Positions 1 through 7,765 of a stretch of 64,000 bases of DNA are shown here, piece after piece. Each line of letters begins with the position of its first letter. The stretch's first letter is position 1. The stretch comes from Pseudomonadota bacterium (GTDB lineage: Bacteria; Pseudomonadota; Alphaproteobacteria; Rhizobiales; Xanthobacteraceae): contig JAEWHP010000023.1 of assembly GCA_023387735.1 (NCBI GenBank), positions 181,170-245,169 on the forward strand, written 5' to 3'. Position numbers and translations under genes: made by a program. The notes below the pieces were generated by a model. It was not told where the DNA came from. It worked only from the letters and a program-made list of their open reading frames with translations, and ran no database searches.

Positions 1-1
1 A

Positions 2-898
2 TTTCCCGAACGCGGCGTCAAGATCGTGGTGCCGTTCCCGGCCGGCGGATCGAATGACGTGGTGGCGCGCCTGCTGGGGGCCCGGCTGTCCGAGCTATGG
101 GGACAGCCGGTGGTCATCGACAATCGCGGCGGTGGCGGCGGCAACATCGGCGCCGAGGCGGTGGCGCGTTCACCGGCCGATGGCTACACGCTGCTGCTGG
201 CGGCGCCAGGACCGCTCGTCGTCAATCAATCGCTGTATTCGAAACTATCGTTCAATCCGGCGCAGGATTTTACCCCGATAGCGTTGATCGCATCGGTCCC
301 GATCGTTCTGGCGGTAAACCCGGGCGTGAAGGCTACGACGGTGTCCGAGTTGATCGCGCTGGCCAAGGCGTCGCCGGGCAAACTCAATTTCGGATCGTCG
401 GGCCTTGGTTCGACCAATCATCTTGCCGGCGAGTTGCTGAAGGCGCGGGCCGGCATCGACATCGTTCATGTGCCATATCGCGGCGCGGCGCCGGCGATGA
501 ACGACCTGATCTCTGGAGAGATCCCGATGATGTTCGACAACATGCCTGCCGTCCGCCCGCAGGTGCAGGGCGGCAAGATCCGCGCGCTGGCCGTCGCCGG
601 CGCCGCGCGCTCGCCGCTTTTCCCCGAACTTCCGACCATGGTCGAAGCGGGTGTTGCGAACTTCGAGGCGTCTTCGTGGTTCGGCCTCGTTGCCCCCGCC
701 AAAATGCCGCCCGACGTCAACAAGGCGCTGATCGAAGCCGTCAGCAAGGTGATGAAGGAGCCGGACATGGTGAAGCGGCTGGCCGAAGTCGGCGCCGAGC
801 CCGGCACCTTGTCTGGCGATGCCTTCGGTGCCTTCCTGCGTACCGAAGTCGAGAAATGGGGACAGGTGGTGAAGGCCGCTGGCGCCAAGGTCGAGTGA
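2..898 (+). CDS. TctC/Bug-family periplasmic substrate-binding protein (5' end outside window)
   Basis: This is the extracytoplasmic solute-binding protein of a tripartite tricarboxylate transporter-type system; Bug proteins bind carboxylates or small aromatic and amide ligands in the periplasm. The frame is open from base 2, so the signal peptide and true start lie before the window; about 299 residues are visible against a usual 320-330. Family hallmarks are the N-terminal VPFPAGGSNDVVAR stretch, the VIDNRGGGGGNIGAEAVA segment, DGYTLLL, and the VPYRGAAPAMNDLISGEI block of the second lobe. No membrane partners (TctA, TctB) are visible, which is common for orphan Bug genes. It is followed after 36 bases by a CMD-family gene on the same strand, probably cotranscribed. 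The ligand cannot be inferred. Confidence 0.9.
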   Translation, partial: FPERGVKIVVPFPAGGSNDVVARLLGARLSELWGQPVVIDNRGGGGGNIGAEAVARSPADGYTLLLAAPGPLVVNQSLYSKLSFNPAQDFTPIALIASVPIVLAVNPGVKATTVSELIALAKASPGKLNFGSSGLGSTNHLAGELLKARAGIDIVHVPYRGAAPAMNDLISGEIPMMFDNMPAVRPQVQGGKIRALAVAGAARSPLFPELPTMVEAGVANFEASSWFGLVAPAKMPPDVNKALIEAVSKVMKEPDMVKRLAEVGAEPGTLSGDAFGAFLRTEVEKWGQVVKAAGAKVE

Positions 899-934
899 AC
901 CCGCCGTCTTCGCTGAAGCAAGGAAGAGAACAGC

Positions 935-1309
935 ATGACGAAAAAGGCAGCCTCGCTGGACGAACTGAAGTCCCGCTATGAATCCATGATCGGCTTCACC
1001 CCGTCGAAGATCGCGAAGCGTCTCGAGTTGGGCATGCGCGTCGACCCCGATCTGGTGACGGCGCTGGAGGATTGGCGAATCGCGGCGCTGACGCCGGATG
1101 CGCTGGATCAGAAGACCGTGCAACTGATGGCCTTCGCTATTCTGCTGGTGCAGACCTCCGAAGCTGCCGCCAATCATGCCAAGGCCGCGATCAAGGCCGG
1201 CGCGACGCTGGAAGAACTGCACGCCAGCGCCGGCATCGCCGCCCTGTTCCGCGGCGTGGCAGCTTTCAATATGGCCGGCGAAATTCTAGCGGGACTCTTT
1301 CCGAAGTGA
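935..1309 (+). CDS. Carboxymuconolactone decarboxylase / AhpD-like family protein without cysteines
   Basis: A 124-residue, all-helical CMD-fold protein. The segment ANHAKAAIKAGATLEEL matches the CMD family signature (His on one helix, then A-x-x-G-A-T-x-E-E). The AhpD-type peroxidase members carry a CxxC pair, but this protein contains no cysteine at all, so it is not a thiol peroxidase and is more likely a decarboxylase- or scaffold-type member. The ATG is preceded by AGGAAGAG at a good distance. It lies 36 bases behind the TctC gene and may handle a product of the same substrate; that link is inference. Confidence 0.75.
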   Translation: MTKKAASLDELKSRYESMIGFTPSKIAKRLELGMRVDPDLVTALEDWRIAALTPDALDQKTVQLMAFAILLVQTSEAAANHAKAAIKAGATLEELHASAGIAALFRGVAAFNMAGEILAGLFPK

Positions 1310-1342
1310 TGCTGTGCACGCGTAGCCCGAATAGGCGAAGCG

Positions 1343-1427
1343 TGGTGCCCCTGGCCGGAATCGAACCAGCACTCCTTGCGGAACTCGATTTTGAGTCGAG
1401 CGCGTCTACCAGTTCCGCCACAGGGGC
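1343..1427 (-). tRNA. tRNA-Leu (anticodon CAA)
   Basis: On the minus strand an 85-nt tRNA runs from GCCCCTG (acceptor 5' strand, 1427-1421) to CAGGGGC plus an encoded ACCA end. The anticodon arm reads ACTCGACTCAAAATCGAGT with loop CTCAAAA, giving anticodon CAA (codon UUG). A long variable arm (GTTCCGCAAGGAGTGC) makes it class II, as expected for leucine, and the T arm holds GGTTCGATTCC. CCA is genomically encoded. No pairing defect is seen. Confidence 0.96.
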
Positions 1428-1596
1428 CCTCGGACATCGGCGGATGGGCCATTGTCGCGAAGCGGGCGGAATATAGCGGGCGGCGCATGGGGGTCAACCC
1501 GCGCGGATGTGATTGTGGCTTGCCTCGACAGGTGAGTGGTGAAGGGATAGGACGCTGTTGCCTGTTTGAGCATGGATTGTGCTCCGGAGAACGACC

Positions 1597-2136
1597 GTGA
1601 CGCTCAACGCCGCCGCCGATGCCTCACCCGTCCGCGCCACCACCGATCCCGCCGTGCTTCCGGCGCTGGCGATCGCGGCCGTCGCCGCAGCCACGCTGGC
1701 GGGGGCCTGGTTCTTCGAACTGGTGCTGGATATCCGCCCCTGTCCGCTCTGCCTTGAACAGCGCTACGCTTACTATCTGGCGATTCCGCTCGCCCTCGTG
1801 CTCGCATTTGCCGCCTCCCGCCGGGCGCCGCAGCCGGCGCTGCTGGCAGGCTTCGCGGTGCTGCTGCTGGCCGCGCTCGCCAATGCCTGGCTTGGCGGCT
1901 ATCACGCCGGCGTCGAATGGCAGTTCTGGCAGGGCCCGGCCGATTGCTCCGGCCCGGTCGTCAACCTCGGCAGCGCCGGCAATCTCATGGAGCGCCTGGA
2001 CACCGTCAAGGTGGTCCGCTGCGACGAGGTGCAGTGGCGCTTCCTCGGACTCTCGCTCGCCGGCTACAACGTGCTGATCTCACTGGCGATGGCGCTGATC
2101 GCGCTGTGGGGCATCGTCTCGGCGAAGCGGGCGTAA
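1597..2136 (+). CDS. DsbB-family disulfide bond formation protein
   Basis: A polytopic inner-membrane thiol oxidoreductase that reoxidises DsbA-like periplasmic oxidants and passes electrons to quinone. With the GTG start at 1597 (GGAGA seven bases upstream) the protein has 179 residues; an in-frame GTG at 1579 is the alternative. Four hydrophobic segments are visible. The first periplasmic loop carries the active CPLC (Cys49, Cys52), and the second loop carries Cys117 (PADCSG) and Cys142 (VVRCDE), so all four catalytic cysteines are present. A DsbA-like gene lies about 4.6 kb away at 6710, a possible partner. Confidence 0.92.
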   Translation: MTLNAAADASPVRATTDPAVLPALAIAAVAAATLAGAWFFELVLDIRPCPLCLEQRYAYYLAIPLALVLAFAASRRAPQPALLAGFAVLLLAALANAWLGGYHAGVEWQFWQGPADCSGPVVNLGSAGNLMERLDTVKVVRCDEVQWRFLGLSLAGYNVLISLAMALIALWGIVSAKRA

Positions 2137-2142
2137 CACTCT

Positions 2143-2322
2143 CCCCGTCACTCCGGGGCGCGCCTTTTGGCGCGAACCATGATGTGCACTCGCGCATCCG
2201 GGAATCCAAACCGCCGCATCGCTTGTGGGCCGATGGATTCCGGGTTCTCGCCTCGCGAGCCCCGGAATGAGGAGTTTGTTCGAGCGTCACTATGGATTGC
2301 TTCGCTGTGCTCGCAATGACGT
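2143..2322. repeat. Two dispersed intergenic palindromes (CCGGGGC and GCAATGAC families)
   Basis: Between the convergent dsbB and AbrB-family genes there is a long imperfect palindrome with ends reading GTCACTCCGGGGC and GCCCCGGAATGA (about 2149-2270). It is followed by a half copy of a second family, TGGATTGCTTCGCTGTGCTCGCAATGACG (about 2293-2321). Full copies of the same families occur elsewhere in the window (16599, 19779, 32640 for the first; 37495 for the second). They are REP-like, non-coding elements; the outward-facing GC stems may also serve as bidirectional terminators. Confidence 0.8.
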
Positions 2323-2350
2323 GGAGAGGTCCAGGGCCGCAATTCGCCCC

Positions 2351-3436
2351 TCAATCGTCGACGTCCTCCTGCGGACGGCCGAACAGATGGATGATCCCCG
2401 GCGTCGTGATCGAAACGAACAGGAACCGCGACAGGTGATGGGCGCCGACGAAGATCGGATCGATATGCAGCGTCAGCGCCAGCGCCAGCATGGCGTCCAT
2501 CGCGCCCGGCGCAAAGGCGACCACGACGTCGGCGAAGCGGACATTGGTGGTCAGCATGATCACCGCTACGAAGATCGCGGAGATGACGATCGCGACCGCG
2601 AACGAGCCTAGCCCGGCATTGACGTGGCTGAGCAGCGTCGATTTCTTGATCCGCGAGAAGCGCGTGCCGATCACGGCACCGATGCCGACCAGGGCTACGC
2701 CACGCATCCAGTGTGGCAGGCCGCCCTCGATCAGGCTGGTGCCGTGCAGCACGCTGGAGGCGATCATCGCGCCGAACATCCAGCTCGCGGGAAACTTGGC
2801 GAGCCGCAGCAGCAGCGCCACCGCGATGGCGGCGCCGATCAGGATGGCGAGTTCGAGCGGCGAGGCGACCACCGAAGCGAACACCGGCGGCGCGGATGGC
2901 GCGATCCCGGTGAGCGCCAGCACCAGCGGCAGGGCGGCGGTGAGGATGATCACGCGCATGGTCTGGACCACGGCGATTGCCGCGACGTCCGCGCCCTTTT
3001 CGGCGGCGAGGATCGTGATCTGCGACAGCGCGCCTGGGCTCGCGGCCAGCAGCGCCGAGGTCGGGTCCCAGCCGTGCAGGCGCTGCAGGTAGAAGGACGA
3101 GCCGAAGGTCATGCAGAAGGTCGCGAGCGCCAAGAGGCCGATGGTGAGCGGATAGGCACTCATGTGCTGGATCAGTTGCCGCGACACCAGCGAGCCCAGC
3201 GTGATCCCGAGCAGCACCAGCACGGTCTGTGTCAGGATCGGTGGCATGGTGAGCGGCCGTCCGGCCAGCGCGGCAATGGCAACGGCCGCCATCGCGCCGG
3301 AGATCAGCCCGCCGGGCAGGTTCGCCCACTGAAACAGCAGGCCTCCGGCGGCGCCGAGGACGAGCGTCTCGAGCGTGGCCAGAATTTTGGCGCGGTCGGC
3401 GAAAGCGGAGGAAATCGATGAAGGGATCAGGCTCAC
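2351..3436 (-). CDS. AbrB-family (COG3180) integral membrane protein
   Basis: A 361-residue hydrophobic protein with about ten membrane segments, of the family annotated 'AbrB' or 'putative ammonia monooxygenase' (PF05145); despite these names the family has no demonstrated regulatory or oxygenase role. The two-fold internal repeat of the family is visible: GGLLFQWANLPGGLISGAM near residue 32 and a similar LAKFPASWMFGAMIAS near residue 225. The PGALSQITILAAEKGAD motif is typical. The start is a GTG after AAGGCGGC. It is isolated between convergent and divergent neighbours. The transported compound is unknown. Confidence 0.8.
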   Translation of the reverse strand: MSLIPSSISSAFADRAKILATLETLVLGAAGGLLFQWANLPGGLISGAMAAVAIAALAGRPLTMPPILTQTVLVLLGITLGSLVSRQLIQHMSAYPLTIGLLALATFCMTFGSSFYLQRLHGWDPTSALLAASPGALSQITILAAEKGADVAAIAVVQTMRVIILTAALPLVLALTGIAPSAPPVFASVVASPLELAILIGAAIAVALLLRLAKFPASWMFGAMIASSVLHGTSLIEGGLPHWMRGVALVGIGAVIGTRFSRIKKSTLLSHVNAGLGSFAVAIVISAIFVAVIMLTTNVRFADVVVAFAPGAMDAMLALALTLHIDPIFVGAHHLSRFLFVSITTPGIIHLFGRPQEDVDD

Positions 3437-3662
3437 GCCGCCTTATGGCAAATCCGTCCCGGCGCGACAAATGCGTCACGCGATTGCAGCAATGCGCGGC
3501 GATGCTGCGCGCTGGCAATTGCTGAACGCCCGCTGAACGGGGTTCAAGCCGTGCATTTTCGGCACCAAATAATTTTTACCGTAAGATCGCGTCAGTGTGT
3601 TGTGACAATCTATGATTGCGGTAGGATGGAAGGCGCAGATGACTACCCCATGGAGACCAGGG

Positions 3663-4154
3663 ATGACTATCCAGGCAAGAATACTGACCGCAATCGCGGC
3701 GTCGGGTTTGGCCGCGTTTGCTGCAACCTCGCAGGCGAATGCCCTGACCGCGCAGGAATGCAGCGCCAAATATCAGGCGGCCAAGTCCGCCGGCACGCTT
3801 GGCGACCAGAAGTGGAACGACTTCCGCAAGGCGCAGTGCGGAGCCGACGCAACAGCAGCGCCTGCTGCCGCGGCGTCGGCCGACGCACCGAAGGAAGCCA
3901 GCAAGGAGGCCGCTGCGAAGGACACCGCCAAGAAGGAAGCGGCCACGCCGACTCTGCCGTCAGGCCCTGCGGTCTATCCGAACGCCGTAGATCCAAAATA
4001 TTCCAAAGAGAAAGCCAGCAAGGCCCGCATGCACACCTGCGTCGATCAATACAATTCGAACAAGGCCACCAAGGCCAATGGCGGGTTGAAGTGGATCCAG
4101 AAGGGCGGCGGCTACTACAGCGAATGCAACAAGAAGCTAAAGGGAGCTGCCTGA
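3663..4154 (+). CDS. Secreted PsiF-like protein with duplicated two-cysteine module
   Basis: The chosen ATG at 3663 has GGAGA six bases upstream and starts a clean Sec signal peptide (MTIQARILTAIAASGLAAFA, cleavage near SQANA). The mature protein, about 140 residues, has two copies of a Cys-x(20-25)-Cys module: AQECSAKYQAAKSAGTL...FRKAQC near the N-terminus and MHTCVDQYNSNKATKANGG...YSECNKKLKG at the C-terminus, separated by a low-complexity Ala/Lys/Glu linker. The modules resemble the short Cys repeats of PsiF. The function is unknown. An upstream in-frame ATG at 3612 would spoil the signal peptide and is rejected. Confidence 0.65.
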   Translation: MTIQARILTAIAASGLAAFAATSQANALTAQECSAKYQAAKSAGTLGDQKWNDFRKAQCGADATAAPAAAASADAPKEASKEAAAKDTAKKEAATPTLPSGPAVYPNAVDPKYSKEKASKARMHTCVDQYNSNKATKANGGLKWIQKGGGYYSECNKKLKGAA

Positions 4155-4179
4155 CAGGCACGCCTGACAAGTTAAAGAG

Positions 4180-4206
4180 GGCGCGGCCGGATGTTTCGGC
4201 CGCGCC
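4180..4206. terminator. Bidirectional GC hairpin between convergent genes
   Basis: The ten-base stem GGCGCGGCCG / CGGCCGCGCC closes a seven-base loop between the secreted protein gene and the TetR gene. On the minus strand it is followed by CTCTTTAAC, a short U-rich tail, so it best serves the TetR transcript, whose stop codon abuts the stem. Confidence 0.55.
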
Positions 4207-4775
4207 TACTCCCGATCGCGCAGCAGTGTCTCGGCGGACTTTGTCACCAGTTGCGCGCGCTTGCGCGGTCCGCGCTCAAGGAAGAGCAGGCTCTGGCCGA
4301 AGACGAAGCAGTAGAACAGGAACGCCTGCGCGTCCGCCTCTTCGGCCTGCAGGCCGGTTGCGCGGTAGAGCTGCCCGACATTCTTCAGCCGCGCCGCATC
4401 GACGCTCGCCACCGCGTTGGCGGCGGGATCGTCGGACCGGGCCCACTGGCGGATCGCCAGCTCGATCGACATGCCTTCGGTATTCATCCGTCCGGAATAG
4501 AGCTCGATCAGCGCCCTCAACCGCTCGCGCGCGGTGGCGCCGTCGAGGCTGGCATGTTTCTCGATGGCGGCGATGCGGCCGCTGCTCCAGCTCTGCAGCA
4601 TGGCCTCGAGCAGCGCCGCGCGGTCGCGGAAGCGGCGATAGAAGCCGCCTTTTGTCACCCCGAGGTTCTTGGCCAGCACCTCGACTCGCACGCCCTCGAC
4701 GCCGGTTCGCGCCAGTTCGTTGAAGCCCGCCGCAATCCAGCTCTCGCTTGTTACCTCGGCCCTGACGTCGCTCAT
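4206..4775 (-). CDS. TetR/AcrR-family transcriptional repressor
   Basis: A 189-residue regulator with the N-terminal helix-turn-helix of the family (about residues 12-60: GVEGVRVEVLAKNLGVTKGGFYRRFRDRAALLEAM) followed by an all-helical ligand-binding domain. It is divergent from two thioesterase genes with 100 bases between start codons. That gap holds two ATACG-N4-CGTAT palindromes, one 24 bp in front of this gene, so autorepression and control of the thioesterases are likely. The effector is probably an acyl-CoA or other hydrophobic acid, inferred from the neighbours only. Confidence 0.9.
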   Translation of the reverse strand: MSDVRAEVTSESWIAAGFNELARTGVEGVRVEVLAKNLGVTKGGFYRRFRDRAALLEAMLQSWSSGRIAAIEKHASLDGATARERLRALIELYSGRMNTEGMSIELAIRQWARSDDPAANAVASVDAARLKNVGQLYRATGLQAEEADAQAFLFYCFVFGQSLLFLERGPRKRAQLVTKSAETLLRDRE

Positions 4776-4798
4776 GGTCTGATTCTCAAGGATCCTTG

Positions 4799-4812
4799 AT
4801 ACGGCACCGTAT
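4799..4812. promoter_or_regulatory. TetR operator-like palindrome, site 1
   Basis: ATACGGCACCGTAT is an inverted repeat ATACG-N4-CGTAT. The same ten bases in the same arrangement recur 35 bp downstream as site 2. It lies just upstream of the TetR start codon, where TetR regulators commonly bind. Regulation is inferred. Confidence 0.6.
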
Positions 4813-4832
4813 TGCTAACCCGCCACGGTCAT

Positions 4833-4848
4833 GATACGCTACCGTATC
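4833..4848. promoter_or_regulatory. TetR operator-like palindrome, site 2
   Basis: GATACGCTACCGTATC is an inverted repeat GATACG-N4-CGTATC with the same half-sites as site 1; the centres are 35 bp apart. It precedes the thioesterase start at 4876 by 27 bases, so a bound repressor would block that promoter or the start of transcription. Confidence 0.6.
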
Positions 4849-4875
4849 AGAATGGAAAACAGTCGGGAGCGAACG

Positions 4876-5319
4876 ATGCAGACGGACGCGACCTATCGCG
4901 GCACGGTCTATCCGTGGCAGTGCGACCACGTCGGGCACATGAACATCATGTGGTATGTCGGCAAATTCGACGAGGCCAACTGGAACCTGTTCGCCCGGCT
5001 TGGCCTGACGCCGTCGTACCTCCGCGAGTCCGGTCGCGGCATGGCCGCCGTGCAGCAGAACATCGCCTACAAGCGCGAACTGCTCGCCGGCGACATCGTC
5101 GAGATCAAAAGCCGATTGCTGGAAATTCGCGACAAGTCGATCCGCTTCCTGCACGAGATGCGCAACGCCGAGACCGGAGAGATCGCGGCGACCTGCGAGA
5201 TCACCGGCGTGCACATGGACCGGCAAGCGCGCAAGTCGGCGCCGTTCGCGCCCGCGATCCGCAACGCCGCGCGCGAGCACCTCGACCCGGCCGAGCCTGA
5301 ACTCGTGGAAGCGACATGA
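4876..5319 (+). CDS. 4HBT/hotdog-fold acyl-CoA thioesterase
   Basis: A 147-residue single hotdog domain of the YbgC/4-hydroxybenzoyl-CoA thioesterase type. The motif CDHVGHMNIMWYVGKFDEANW holds the catalytic Asp (D-H-x-G-H-x-N) and the following helix. GGGAG six bases upstream supports the ATG at 4876; an in-frame ATG at 4852 is less likely. It overlaps the next gene by ATGA, so both are translationally coupled and presumably release acids from CoA thioesters in the same pathway under the divergent TetR regulator. Confidence 0.88.
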   Translation: MQTDATYRGTVYPWQCDHVGHMNIMWYVGKFDEANWNLFARLGLTPSYLRESGRGMAAVQQNIAYKRELLAGDIVEIKSRLLEIRDKSIRFLHEMRNAETGEIAATCEITGVHMDRQARKSAPFAPAIRNAAREHLDPAEPELVEAT

Positions 5320-5795
5320 CGCGCTTTCAGCCGAAGAACCCGGACTACCGTCGCATCGCGATCGACACGTTCCAACGGCAGCGCGCGATGGGAACACTCG
5401 GCATTTCGATCGCGCGGCTGGAGCCGGGCGACGTCGATCTGTCGATGGATTATGCGCCCGACTACACCCAGCAGAACGGCTTCGTTCATGCCGGCATCAT
5501 CACGGCCGGGCTCGACACTGCCTGCGGTATCGCCGCCTTCACGCTGATGCCCGCCGGATCCGACATCCTGACGGTGGAGTTCAAGACCAACCTGCTGGCG
5601 CCGGCGCGCGGCCAGCGCTTTGCGTTCCGCGCCACCGTCGTCAAGCCCGGCCGCACGCTCACGGTGTGCGAGGGCAGGGCCTATGCCGAGCACGACGGCG
5701 CCGAGATCCTGATCGCGACCATGAGCGGCACGCTGATGGCGCTGCCGCGCCGCGAAAACGCACCGTCGCTGGAGGGCACCGGCGTACCGGCTTGA
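5316..5795 (+). CDS. PaaI-type hotdog thioesterase
   Basis: A 159-residue hotdog protein of the PaaI subgroup. The HAGIITAGLDTACGIAAF stretch matches the family motif H-x-G-x(5)-D-x(2)-x-G, and the TVEFKTNLLAPARG strand is typical. Its start codon overlaps the stop of the preceding thioesterase (ATGA). A pair of different thioesterases in one operon is unusual but seen in aromatic or branched acid catabolism; the substrate is not identifiable. Confidence 0.85.
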   Translation: MTRFQPKNPDYRRIAIDTFQRQRAMGTLGISIARLEPGDVDLSMDYAPDYTQQNGFVHAGIITAGLDTACGIAAFTLMPAGSDILTVEFKTNLLAPARGQRFAFRATVVKPGRTLTVCEGRAYAEHDGAEILIATMSGTLMALPRRENAPSLEGTGVPA

Positions 5796-5892
5796 TCCTG
5801 CTGGTCCGTATTGCAGTGCAGCTTTGTGCTGCAGCCATGGCGATCCACAGAAAATCCTTCTATGGTCCCGCCGTGCAAGCGAGTCTTTCATC

Positions 5893-6681
5893 TTGATCAT
5901 CTCCGCCACGCAGAGCGTGCTGGGACTGGCATCGGGGATGCTGGTCGGGTTTTCGCTCGGCCTCGTCGGCGGCGGCGGTTCGATCCTTGCGGTGCCGCTG
6001 ATGGTCTATGTTGTCGGCGTGCCCGAGCCGCATATGGCGATCGGAACCAGCGCGATTGCAGTCGCCGCAAACGCCGCCATCAACCTGTCCAACCACGCGC
6101 GGGGCGGCACGGTGGTGTGGCCCGTTGCGCTGATATTCGCCGCATCGGGGATGGCCGGGGCGTTCGGCGGATCGATCCTCGGCAAGATGGTCGACGGTCA
6201 AAAACTGCTGGCGCTGTTCGCGCTGGTGATGATCGTCATCGCGCTGCTGATGTTGAAGACGCGCACGCGGGTCGGATTGCCCGACGTCAAGGTTTCGATG
6301 TCCAACATGCCGGCCCTTGTGAGCCTCGGCCTTGCGACAGGGACGATGTCGGGATTTTTCGGCATTGGCGGCGGGTTCCTGATCGTGCCGGCCCTGATGC
6401 TGGCGACGGGGATGCCGATCATGAACGCGATCAGTTCCTCGCTCGTCGCGGTCACCGCGTTCGGCATGACCACGGCCGCCAGCTATGCCTGGTCCGGCCT
6501 CGTTTCATGGGCATTGGCGGGGCTGTTCGTGGCGGGCGGCATCGCCGGCGGGCTGGCCGGCACGCGGGCGGCGCGGCACCTCGCCGAACGCCGCGGTGCG
6601 CTCAATATCGTGTTCGCCGTGGTCATTATTGCCGTGGCGCTCTATATGCTGGCGCGTAACATATCGCCGTCCTGGACGTAG
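5893..6681 (+). CDS. TauE/SafE-family sulfite or sulfonate exporter
   Basis: An inner-membrane permease of about 262 residues with eight predicted membrane segments and the internal duplication of the family: GFSLGLVGGGGSILAVPLMVYVVG and the matching GTMSGFFGIGGGFLIVPALMLATG. I place the start at TTG 5893 because it gives the family N-terminus; no strong ribosome site is seen, and a TTG at 5824 in the same frame is the alternative. The transported ion is unknown; TauE/SafE proteins move sulfur-containing anions. It is followed at 29 bases by a DsbA-like gene on the same strand. Confidence 0.88.
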   Translation: MIISATQSVLGLASGMLVGFSLGLVGGGGSILAVPLMVYVVGVPEPHMAIGTSAIAVAANAAINLSNHARGGTVVWPVALIFAASGMAGAFGGSILGKMVDGQKLLALFALVMIVIALLMLKTRTRVGLPDVKVSMSNMPALVSLGLATGTMSGFFGIGGGFLIVPALMLATGMPIMNAISSSLVAVTAFGMTTAASYAWSGLVSWALAGLFVAGGIAGGLAGTRAARHLAERRGALNIVFAVVIIAVALYMLARNISPSWT

Positions 6682-6709
6682 ACCGGGAATAGGCCTCAGC
6701 GAGATACAG

Positions 6710-7378
6710 ATGAACCGATCGAACGATACAGCCGGAGCGGAACCGGAATACACACGGCGCAAGGCGCTTGGTTTGCTCGGCGCCGGCGCGGCCCTGATCG
6801 GCACCACGCCGCGGCTGGCTTTGGCGCAAGGCGACGGGGTACTTACCGAAGCGCTGGTGCTGCGCGATCCCGATGTGCCATCGACCGGCAATCCCGAAGG
6901 CGACGTCAACATCGTCGAATGGTTCGACTACAACTGCCCGTACTGCCGCAAGATCGCGCCCGAGATCCAGCAGGTGGTGCAGGACGACGGCAAGGTGCGC
7001 CTGGTGCTGAAGGAATGGCCGATCCTCGGCGAGGTTTCGAAACTTGCCGCACGGATGGCAATGGCCGCCAAGTATCAGGACAAATATCTCGCCGCGCATG
7101 AAGCCCTGATCGGCGTCAGTTCGAAATTGACCGAACCGCGGGTTCGCGAATTGCTGGCGGGCGCCGGCATCGACATGGACCGCCTCAACCGCGATCTTGC
7201 GACCAACGCCAAGGCGATCGACGCCGTTCTCGCCCGCAACCACGATCAGGCGGTGGCGTTCGGCTTCAAGGGGACGCCGTCCTTCATCGTCGGAAAATTC
7301 CGCGTGCCCGGCATCCTCACGATGGCGCAATTCGAGATGGTGATTGCCGACGCGCGCAAGGCGCTGAAGGCCAACTAG
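6710..7378 (+). CDS. Tat-exported DsbA-family thiol oxidoreductase
   Basis: A 222-residue periplasmic thioredoxin-fold protein. The N-terminus carries a twin-arginine signal (TRRKALGLLGAGAAL, residues 15-29, cleavage near ALAQ). The active site is CPYC (Cys76, Cys79) in WFDYNCPYCRKIAP, and the cis-Pro loop is GTPSFIVG. The helical insertion typical of COG1651 (DsbA/DsbG-like) lies between. Tat export implies folding before export. It follows the TauE permease by 29 bases and is followed by a hairpin terminator, so the two may form an operon. DsbB at 1597 could recycle it. Confidence 0.92.
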   Translation: MNRSNDTAGAEPEYTRRKALGLLGAGAALIGTTPRLALAQGDGVLTEALVLRDPDVPSTGNPEGDVNIVEWFDYNCPYCRKIAPEIQQVVQDDGKVRLVLKEWPILGEVSKLAARMAMAAKYQDKYLAAHEALIGVSSKLTEPRVRELLAGAGIDMDRLNRDLATNAKAIDAVLARNHDQAVAFGFKGTPSFIVGKFRVPGILTMAQFEMVIADARKALKAN

Positions 7379-7393
7379 CGGCCTGTCACGACA

Positions 7394-7418
7394 ACGCCGT
7401 CGTTGATCACGACGGCGT
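7394..7418 (+). terminator. Hairpin terminator after the DsbA-like gene
   Basis: ACGCCGTCGT / ACGACGGCGT form a perfect ten-base stem with a TGATC loop, 15 bases after the stop codon. It is followed by GCCTTGTTTGC, a weak U-rich tail. Confidence 0.6.
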
Positions 7419-7443
7419 GCCTTGTTTGCGTCGATTGCGAAGA

Positions 7444-7650
7444 TTACTTCGACGAAATCTTCACCCAATCCTCATGGGCGCGATTCTTCAGCTTGTTCCA
7501 GTCGGCCTGCGCCACGTCCCAGTTGACGATGGTGCGATTGGCTTGCGCGACCTGGCCGTTCGCGACGCTCGACGTCTGCATTGAATCGTAGACATAAATG
7601 CCGCAAACCAGCAGCAGTGCACCCAAAATCATTCCGACAAACGTCTGCAT
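7444..7650 (-). CDS. Small single-span membrane protein (68 aa), unknown function
   Basis: The start at 7650 is supported by GGAGGGA seven bases upstream. The protein begins with a hydrophobic segment (FVGMILGALLLVCGIYVYDSM, about residues 4-24) and continues with a short polar tail, NRTIVNWDVAQADWNKLKNRAHEDW. It looks like an N-anchored protein with a periplasmic tail. No family is recognised. It is convergent with the DsbA-like gene. Confidence 0.6.
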   Translation of the reverse strand: MQTFVGMILGALLLVCGIYVYDSMQTSSVANGQVAQANRTIVNWDVAQADWNKLKNRAHEDWVKISSK

Positions 7651-7765
7651 CGCAGATCCCTCCGTGTTGAAAGCACAACGCAGATGTTGCAGCGTGGTTC
7701 CCTCGCCATCCAACGCGACCTTGCGGGCGTTACCGGGGCGCCGCGGTGGAAGTAAGTTGTCTGGA

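Noticed and set aside
2148..3518. A 456-codon frame overlapping the AbrB-family gene on the same strand
   Set aside because: It is Arg-rich and without membrane segments, whereas the adjacent frame encodes a ten-helix membrane protein.
4852..4876. Earlier ATG of the first thioesterase
   Set aside because: The downstream ATG has a better-placed GGGAG and matches the family N-terminus.
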